Shown here: positions 56,545 to 64,000 of the stretch, piece after piece
Numbering within the stretch: position 1 is the stretch's first letter
Layout: each line of letters starts with the position of its first letter
Source: Lingula anatina
Lineage: Eukaryota; Brachiopoda; Lingulata; Lingulida; Lingulidae
Reading direction: 5' to 3'
NCBI RefSeq assembly: GCF_001039355.2
Contig: NW_019775765.1
Coordinates: 132,276 to 196,275 of the forward strand
Length of the DNA: 64,000 bases
Position numbers and translations under genes: made by a program
The notes under the pieces: model-generated
The model's input: the letters and a program-made list of their open reading frames with translations, nothing else
The model's database searches: none
Told to the model about the DNA's origin: nothing

Positions 56545-58262
56545 TTAGTTAGTGAATCACCTGGAATCTTCGCCTTCTTTCAGAACCCCGAATCAAAAAT
56601 GGCCACCCATTTAAAAGCTTGTCCTCTAATACCCTTATGGACACTGAATAGATTCCCCGCAAGAATTATGCAACAAGCATTCAAGTAGGTCGGTCATATT
56701 TGATCCGCGGACTAGTTAGCCCGCTGTTCTGAATGCAGACTAACTAGTCGTTAGGTGAAACTCTATGCACAACTCGATGATGTTTGTTTTGCATAGAAAA
56801 ACACCAGTGGCACCCAAATCTCGGTGTATTTACAATGTCGTTCAATAGCCCGCATTTAGAAAGAGCTTAAGATAAAACAACCCGAAAAAATATGTACGTT
56901 AATTTTGTCGGCTTTTACTCGTTGCCACTTAGCACTTGCTAGTCTGCCCTTATTTATGAACCAACTTTCCCGTTAATCCTGCGAAACCCCACTTAATTTT
57001 TATTATTATATCTTTTCAATTCCATTGAATCGAACGAATGGACTACACTTTTTGTAAAAGTTCACCGTTGACCAACAAATGGTCTGGTAGGTAGGGCTAC
57101 CGTGTACAGTACCTCGCTGTTTCTATTTCCTCTGATATCCCTATCAGGCTAGTTATATTGTAAATAGTATAAATATCTTCCGTCTGAACTCATTTACCGA
57201 TACCTGCAGATAGTGTCGGGGTCCCATTGTTTCGTTACTCGTGGAGTATTTTTTTATTTCCCAAGAGGCGCGAAAAGTTCATATTATAAAACGTGATCCG
57301 CGAAGCACACCATTTCCATGACTCGTGAATGCGGCTTTTATTCCTCGTCCTCCTTGAATTGAAGTCATTATACTCAGGGATTCGTGATTTTAACTCGCCG
57401 GACTTGCACCACCAATGACATATGAATTTTTTTTTTACTGTGATTTTTTTATTTAATGATTTTGTTTCCCGTGAATCGAGGTCACTACCCCTCATGTGCC
57501 CCTCTAGTGTACATGTATAGTAGCTACATGTACATATTATACGTGGCATGTGTCACATCGCCGTCCGTGTTAAATGTCACTCTTAGCCTCTTATGAATAA
57601 ATCCGTAATCACATTTTTTCAAAATGATTCTTTCTTCAAAATTTGTATTGGGTTGAAGTTCCAGTGAGTAAGAGCTTGTGAGTAAAATATAACTCGTACT
57701 CCAAAGTATTCGGTAACGTTCAAATATAAATAATAAACAGTTCAATGTACGTGTTTTTAAGCAGGGTAATCGTGATCACTTCATAATCTGTACGCGGCAC
57801 TCATTAATTGAGAAAAGAAAAAAAAAAAAAAAAAAAACAGTGCACCTCACCGTGTTCACGGTCAGTCTAGCACTGTCCCGATCAACAATAGGCGGCGCTG
57901 GTAAAGCAATATTCGCCGGAGCAAAGGGGTCGCTTCCTGTGGAAGTTTTCAGGGAAGATTTCTGCGTCCAGTGCTAGACGAATAAATATTCAGAAAAAGG
58001 GTATGGAACATGTAGTCTATAACTTCCAAAATAACGCCACGTGTAGGATTTTGTAATCCTGTTATCTTTTTAAACGCCGATTTTGGATTTTAAAATAATT
58101 CAAAGTTTAATACCCACGACGTTATTTACAAAGCTGGTACTTCCTTCTGATGCAATAAGCAACATGAAGCATAAATATTTTCATTTCATTAATGTATGTT
58201 GCAATATTTTCGGAAAATTGGAATTAGAAGAACATGCCTTTGTCATCTATTCGACATAATTT

Positions 58263-58302
<40 letters not shown>

Positions 58303-58578
58303 TGCATTTTATACACCATTCCACGTCCGTCGATTGATGTATCAAAGGAACGTGAACACAAATAATTGATCATTTTTTGGTTTCAAATCGTAAATAACCA
58401 GGAAAGACTACAAGCAGGTAAAGATAATCACAATTAGCTTCTCCACTCTATTTACAATATGTAGGGCCTAAGTACAAAATCATCACAATATTTCGCGTTT
58501 ATATTCACAACGAGACATTTCCCGTGCACAATAGAGAACAAAATACTCTTACGGAGGTTTTTATGTTGAATTCCTAAA

Positions 58579-58703
58579 TGACATGTGTCACATCGCCGTC
58601 CGTGTTAAATTTCACTATAGCCTCTTATGAATTAATCCGTAATCACATTTTTTCAAAATGATTCTTTCTTCAAAATTTGTATTGTGTTGTTCCAGTGAGT
58701 AAG
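58579..58703. repeat. 125-bp patch copied from about 57547-57675
   Basis: The stretch from 'acatgtgtcacatcgccgtc' to 'ccagtgagtaagag' repeats the sequence one kilobase to the left. It replaces ~30 bases ('cgaccaatacaatttc...') present at this point in the other units. It looks like templated repair or gene conversion filler. Confidence 0.7.
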
Positions 58704-58713
58704 AGGGCACTAG

Positions 58714-59454
58714 CAGAGTGTTTAACTGTCGGCTCTATTCTGCGTTCCTTTATTCACCTCTGCTGAAGTGCTGACAAGCACATAGTTGTTATAAGAATGG
58801 ACTCTTTCGTAACTACAAAAATGCAGTCGATTTTACTAAAGCACAGTGACAATATTTCAAACAACATCGCCGTATCTGAGTTTACTTTTGACTATACATA
58901 GGACTATTAAACAATCTTTCAAGGTACGGAGGTGAAGGTCACTCGCTGAATAATACCCTGTACATGAAGGTCATTCCCTGCATAATACCTATCGGCGGTT
59001 ATATACACTTTGTGACAAAAAAAGTTTAAGTATTTGATGCTGACGTTACAAACCAATTCTATCCAGTAAATATGAATGGGGATATTACAAGGAAAGCACT
59101 GGCATTCTTTTGGAATATTACTTGTCCTTTATCAAGAGTGTATGCTCCACAGTATTGGTGCGAATGCAGTGAGCAAGTGCGGGTTTTACACTACTGAGCA
59201 TTGGCACATCCGTGATCTGACAATATTGACACACAGTAGATATTAATAGGGTTGTTCCTATATGAATTTACAAGCCTAATAAATCCTGATGTGCATATTA
59301 TCACAAGATCTGATTAATTAAATATTAAATAAATCAGAAAATTACTACGAACTGGGTAACTGTTGGTTCACTCCTAAAAACAAATTGCATTGTAAATATT
59401 TACTAAAAGAGACATAAAATAGCACAATGCAAACAAGGTGGAATATTTTACTCT
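58714..59454. other. 3' flank of LRR gene 6
   Basis: There is no gene. It starts at the CTAG empty site (58710-58713) and parallels 51510-52292. A short internal repeat of 'tgaaggtcattccctg' lies near 58930-58985. Confidence 0.6.
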
Positions 59455-61494
59455 TTACTTATGAACTACAGGAGAGGAGGCGTAATGGCCTCTATGTTGT
59501 GTCAAACCCTGCCCATCTTTCCTCAGAGGCTCATAGGCGCCACTGGGGGCGCTGCTAACCATCCCATCCGTGTTCTGATACAAGTTTTCTCCAGAACATT
59601 GACCTTCAGGTGACCGTTCACCCTGGACCCCCTCCGATAGCTGGAGACCTTGATTGACGTGATCCTGGCTCCTCCTGCTCACTTGGTTTCGTTGCCTGAA
59701 GAAGCATGTCAACAATACTACGAGAGTAGCGAGGAATGCCACAATGGCGATAACGGCGACAGATACAGACACAGTCGTGATAGTTTGAACGCTTCGGAGG
59801 TCTTTATTCAGACTTGATTTTTGGGCTGAATTGACGAGCGAGTGGTACAAAGCCTTGCTAGTAGGCGTGGGTTCCATCTCTGTATCGGGGTTGTTCGTGG
59901 TCGAGGCAATGTTGCAACTTTCAAAACTTTCGTCGTCAGGTGTGCAACCATTTAGCGGATATGAGGACACTGGCTCACTGTAAAGCTCCCTTGGGCGATA
60001 GCACGCTCCACTGACAGATACCCTGGAACCGTATTGGTTGGTAATTTGTCGGACCCAGGCTAAACGGCAATCGCAATTAAAAAATGCGGTGGAGAAGTAG
60101 AATGTTTGAAATTGCTCTAGTTTTGCAACTATACACTTGTGAAACGTGTCACATTTATTATTGCGCAGGTCGACATACCTCAGGGATTGTGACGGACCGA
60201 TAAATACATTTTGATCCATTTTGGTGATTAAGTTGTTCGAAAAGTCAACATACTTCAAGTTTTTGCAATTTTGAAACAACCGTGGACCAAGGGAGTGGAT
60301 CCTATTGTAACTCAGATTGATCTTTCTCAACCGTACCTGTGCAACAAAATGGATTGGGTTGACTTCCTGTATCAGGTTATAACTAAATTCCAGTTCTTCC
60401 AGCTGGACACAATATTGGAATGACAGCGGGTCAAGAGAAGTTATTTTATTGTTGGCCAGATTGAGTTTCCTTAACTGTACCATTTTAGCAAAATGGTTAT
60501 GATTTACTCCTCGTATTCTATTATTGTTTAAGTCAAGTTCTTCCATCTTTTCCATGCCAGATATTGCACTAGGTATGTCTGTTAAAGAAGAACCCATGTT
60601 GGAAAGACTAAGAACTTTCAACGACTTTTGATTGGCAAGAGCATCAAGATATGAAGTAATACTGGGGTTTTGACTAAGATCTAGGACCTCCAGCTTGTTC
60701 AAATTGGCGAAGACATTGACCGGCAGAGAGTTCAGATTACAGTATCTCATGTTTAGATAGGTCAAGTTTCGAAGCAAGCCAATGCCAGAAGGTACTTCAG
60801 CAAGTTGGTAATTATTATAAACGTTCAGCCACTCTAAGGACCTGGGTAGCTGGCGGAATGACGTTAGAGAACTCCGGTTTAAATAGCAGCTTGCGAGTGA
60901 CAATTTCCGGAGATTGGGTAGGCGCTCTAACGATGCTGGGACACTACTCAATAGACGGTTGTTGTCAAGCCACAGCGACTGGAGCGATGTCAGGTAACTT
61001 AGATAGTTATATGGGTCACCAGTTATTCTGTTTCCTCCAAGATCCAGCTCCTGTAAAGCCGTTAGATGTGTCAAGGCAGAGGGGACGGTGGTAAGGTAGG
61101 AGCTCCGGAACAACAAAGCTCGCAGGCTGTTCTGTACACCGTAATAGAAAGCTCTTGAACTTATAGAAGGATTGGTGCTTCGCGTGTTCCTTATGTCTGC
61201 ATGTACGATATTAGGGATATATCGGAAAGCTCCACTGTAGATGCTAAGTTTAGAACTTGACGAAAAATATTTGACTTGAAATAATTCAACCGTATCGTTA
61301 GTAACCGTAAAGTGTGAAGGATCTATATAGTATCCGCTGTAAGGGTTGCAATAGAATCTCCATTTTGTATGTCCTTCTTCAGTATAATTGGCACAGTCTG
61401 AGCAGTAAGAATTGATGGAACATGCTCCTTGGCATATCGAGGGTGCAGCGACAAGCAAACTTGCACAGAAAAGAAGTAGACCTCCTGGAACCAT
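59455..61494 (-). CDS. LRR type I transmembrane receptor-like protein, gene 6 (14 LRRs)
   Basis: This intact 679-residue member is the longest. It has a signal peptide ending near SICQG, an N-cap (CSINSYCSDC), about 14 LRRs, an LRRCT cap (NCDCRLAWVRQ), a stalk with TTNNPDTEMEPTPTS, a membrane helix (VAVIAIVAFLATLVVLLTCF) ending near residue 599, and an 80-residue tail with Tyr at about 639 (LYQNT) and 654 (AYEPL), ending SPVVHK like gene 5. The paralog-aligned ATG at 61494 follows the weaker acceptor TTCTTAATTTAAG. LRRs 1-3 and the region before them differ most from gene 5, while LRRs 9-14 are nearly identical. Plasma-membrane recognition or adhesion is inferred; the ligand is unknown. Confidence 0.87.
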   Translation of the reverse strand: MVPGGLLLFCASLLVAAPSICQGACSINSYCSDCANYTEEGHTKWRFYCNPYSGYYIDPSHFTVTNDTVELFQVKYFSSSSKLSIYSGAFRYIPNIVHADIRNTRSTNPSISSRAFYYGVQNSLRALLFRSSYLTTVPSALTHLTALQELDLGGNRITGDPYNYLSYLTSLQSLWLDNNRLLSSVPASLERLPNLRKLSLASCYLNRSSLTSFRQLPRSLEWLNVYNNYQLAEVPSGIGLLRNLTYLNMRYCNLNSLPVNVFANLNKLEVLDLSQNPSITSYLDALANQKSLKVLSLSNMGSSLTDIPSAISGMEKMEELDLNNNRIRGVNHNHFAKMVQLRKLNLANNKITSLDPLSFQYCVQLEELEFSYNLIQEVNPIHFVAQVRLRKINLSYNRIHSLGPRLFQNCKNLKYVDFSNNLITKMDQNVFIGPSQSLRYVDLRNNKCDTFHKCIVAKLEQFQTFYFSTAFFNCDCRLAWVRQITNQYGSRVSVSGACYRPRELYSEPVSSYPLNGCTPDDESFESCNIASTTNNPDTEMEPTPTSKALYHSLVNSAQKSSLNKDLRSVQTITTVSVSVAVIAIVAFLATLVVLLTCFFRQRNQVSRRSQDHVNQGLQLSEGVQGERSPEGQCSGENLYQNTDGMVSSAPSGAYEPLRKDGQGLTQHRGHYASSPVVHK

Positions 61495-62601
61495 TTTGTT
61501 ACCTTAAATTAAGAAATAGAAATATCAAAATATCCACACAAATAATTATAGATATAAGCTGGTTGCTATAAACAACATTTCAGATTTAGGGTCATCTTAA
61601 ACATCGTATTCAACACCTACAAGAAAAAGAAACGGACAAGGACAACAATATTTAAAGCTACTAACTAGCATGCCATCAAACACAGAGAGTAATATATGTA
61701 TTAGTACAGTGTAGTTCATGTAGTAATACCGGTACTACTGGTAGAATTATTAGTGGTGATGGCTGTAGTACAAATGATAATACTACAGTAAGAAAAGGTA
61801 AGAACGTATGCCTGACACAGTTTCAAACATATTTGTCCTAAAAGAACAACTCTGAGTGATGCTAGTTAAAAACATTTAAAATGGGTGCATGGGCCAATAT
61901 TCATTTCACGAAGTGGATTTAAAAAAATTCACATTACATTCTTTTGCGATGGTATTCAAACTTCTTAACAATAAAAATAATGCATAATTTGTGTCCTATA
62001 ATTTCTTTTTTATGATTTTGGCACAGTCTGCTACATGTAATTTAAATGGAAAGGCAATAATTTTTATCAAGATGAACTTAGTACATACGCTAGACAGACA
62101 GACCTAGACAGGCCTATAGAGAGCGCACAGAGGGCTTGAAAGGCACAGTGCTTTCAACAAATATAGTTGATTTAGTAGGTGGATCAGCAGGTCAGGATTA
62201 AGCAGGTTTTGGGAAAAAGTTACAAACATTTACATGATAAATCTTTAGTAATTCGTTGTAAGAAACAACACGATTGTACATCACGTAGGACAGGATAAAA
62301 CGTTGACATGTGCTTGATGTATAAGATTCAAAATTTAAAGCCTTAATCAGATTCTCTAGACAATTCGCCTACTTTGTCATTAATTTCAAGTAGTGCAAAA
62401 TATATTACTTAAAGAACACCAGTAATTTTTTTGTGCTTGACAGGCTTGTAAAGTTTGTATGTTAAAGAATGATCAGTTTGTATGTTGAAGAATGAGCAAT
62501 TGATGCACTCTTAATTGCCAGTTCAATTGCAGTGGTTGTACGGAAGAACTGCCTTTGCAAAGACAGCAGTTATGTCTTTGCCCGCCATTGTTCTTCATTA
62601 C

Positions 62602-62690
62602 CTTCTGTACACTGATAAGTGAAACTATTGGAAAGTGAAACAAAATGAAACCCAGCAATCACTTGTTTTACCAAACACCTGTTACGCTTT
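62602..62690 (-). other. Conserved 89-nt non-coding exon upstream of gene 6
   Basis: The acceptor TTATTTATCTCAATAG|AAAGCG and the donor TACAGAAG|GTAATGAAG border an ATG-free 89-nt segment identical in length to the copies above genes 4 and 5. The exon 1 donor (CTCG|GTAAGTAGTATAG) lies at 62748-62753. Confidence 0.65.
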
Positions 62691-63510
62691 CTATTGAGAT
62701 AAATAAGTAATATATTCAGCATATGAACGAAAAATGTAACTATACTACTTACCGAGCTGTTAAGATCAGGACATCAGTATATAGAAGCAACTGTATGTGT
62801 GTTGCCTTCTGTCACGTATTCCACAAGCATCTGTATATGATAGCCAAATCCGTCGGTTGTTTGCTAGATAAATAAACCATGTACACTAGATTACACACGT
62901 TTACCATATAGCTTCATTTATCAGGTCAGATATTATCATTTTACTTTGTAACTTGTGTTTTGTACTTGGTAACTGCTTTTTGCCTCATGTACTCTTATAT
63001 TTGTTTGTTGGTGGTTAATTATTGATAAATGAAACAGATTGTTAACCATCCAGCGACGCAAATTCTTATCTTTAATTACAACCTTCTTCTTACATTGTTT
63101 CTCAATAATTCATTATCACGCGTAGCATACACTGTACATACATGTCCTGTTAATATTTCTAACTTACATGCGTCACACAACTTAAATACTTTGTCTTCAT
63201 AAGCTTTAGTCGCTTGCGTGATAATGATAATCTTTCTTTAAGATGAAATCTAATTCCTCCTTTAAACGGGTTCATTGAGACCACTTCTTAATCTCTCTAT
63301 GGCACTCAGTGTTATAAATACTGATAAATAGTAAATGATAAGTTAGTTGGTATATTGCCAAATATTTTTCTATCGTTTTCTTTTTTTCGTGTATTAGTTA
63401 ATCGTTTTGTTTGCATTTGAAAACTCATTTTAATATTATGGGTCATTTAGTTTGAAGTTGAAGCGTTCAGTCAAACTTCCATCTTTTCTAAGAGAGCATT
63501 CACAACCACT

Positions 63511-63712
63511 TGATCCGCGAATCAACTAGTCCGTGGATCAAATATGGCGCGGCCCAATTGCAATCAATTCGAGGCTCAATAGTTCCCCCACTGCTCGGAC
63601 AGCGCGTGCGGAGGCGGAGTAACCGTTACATTATTGTTAGGGGATTATACGACTGGTTTACCAGTGGGCGGCATATTTGTACCTTGGACTGGTAAGTTCG
63701 CATATTACCTGG
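63511..63712. repeat. Foldback sequence, copy 2
   Basis: The left arm at 63511-63548 (tgatccgcgaatcaactagt...) pairs imperfectly with the right arm at 63671-63712. The loop contains 'gttacattattgttagggg', shared with 56341-56544 and with about 40890. Confidence 0.55.
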
Positions 63713-64000
63713 TTAGTTCGTGGATCACCTGGAATCTTCGACTGCCTTCAGAACCCCGGATCAAAAATGGCCACCCATTTTAAAGCTTGTCCTCTAATAC
63801 CCTTATGGACCCTGAATAGATACCCCGCAAGGATTATGCAACAAGCATTCAAGTAGGTCGGTCATGTTTGATCCGTGGACTAGTTAGTCCGCTGTTCTGA
63901 ATGCAGACTAACTAGTCGTTAGGTGAAACTCTACGCACAACTCGATGATGTTTGTTTTGCATAGTAAAACACCAGTGGCACGCAAATCTCGGTGTATTTA

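Larger units (their letters stand above)
54321..58578. other. Type B 5' flank of gene 5 and intergenic unit
   Basis: There is no protein gene. The region mirrors 37741-45008 and 61495-64000 in order: the 39.1-kb-like block, leader exons, foldback, the 'cagtggcac' block near 56810 and the ATA tract at 58263-58302. An A run sits at about 57815-57837. Confidence 0.6.
61495..64000. other. Type B 5' flank of gene 6, running off the window
   Basis: There is no protein gene. The block matches 54321-56840 in order up to the last base, including the leader exons, the foldback and the 'cagtggcac' block at 63973. A further LRR gene to the right of the window is expected if the unit pattern holds. Confidence 0.65.

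Noticed and set aside
1-64000. CRISPR arrays, rRNA or tRNA genes, bacterial operons
   Set aside because: I saw no regularly spaced repeats, no cloverleaf-like or rRNA sequence and no tightly packed genes. The window is eukaryotic.

Overview
The window looks like nuclear DNA of a metazoan, most likely a marine invertebrate. It is AT-rich, its genes are widely spaced, it has candidate 5'UTR introns with GT/AG borders, and it is crowded with eukaryotic transposons (Tc1/mariner, Harbinger-like, hAT/P-like, TTAA-type MITEs and a Gypsy-type LTR element). The sequence alone does not settle the phylum. Lancelet, hemichordate, brachiopod or mollusc would all fit; this is inference.

The backbone is a tandem array of six paralogous genes, all on the minus strand, for type I membrane proteins with leucine-rich repeats (LRRs). 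Each has a signal peptide, a Cys-rich LRRNT-like cap, 12 or 14 LRRs, an LRRCT cap, one membrane helix and an ~80-residue tail that usually carries two tyrosine motifs (YQNT and YEPL/F). CDS positions are 6263-8098, 14153-16006, 26589-28475, 35741-37740 (broken by a 4-bp deletion), 52293-54320 and 59455-61494. Each CDS is one exon preceded by a splice acceptor a few bases before the ATG, so the upstream exons are probably non-coding.

Two subfamilies can be seen. Genes 1-3 (left half) have 12 LRRs and 'type A' 5' flanks with a GTAAGTCTA-type donor at about 10.43, 21.87 and 31.91 kb. A fourth such flank at 3.47 kb has no gene in the window and implies another gene to the left. Genes 4-6 (right half) have 14 LRRs and 'type B' flanks with a conserved 89-nt ATG-free exon at 40215-40303, 55460-55548 and 62602-62690. 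The type B flank of gene 6 runs off the right edge, so the array probably continues both ways.

Transposons explain much of the rest. The richest locus is 45009-51505, where a DNA element with CTAG target duplications carries a Gypsy-type retrotransposon (45663-51032). The retrotransposon's primer-binding site complements its own predicted mRNA 5' end, which suggests self-priming of the Tf1 kind. Its gag-pol frame is broken by two CGA-to-TGA stops. Paralogous flanks elsewhere in the array serve as natural empty sites and confirm several insertions. Assembly gaps lie at 9602, 28562-28611 and 32792, and the first adjoins a suspicious near-identical 556-bp duplication. The receptors' function is not known from sequence; a recognition or adhesion role is inferred from the architecture and the tandem expansion.
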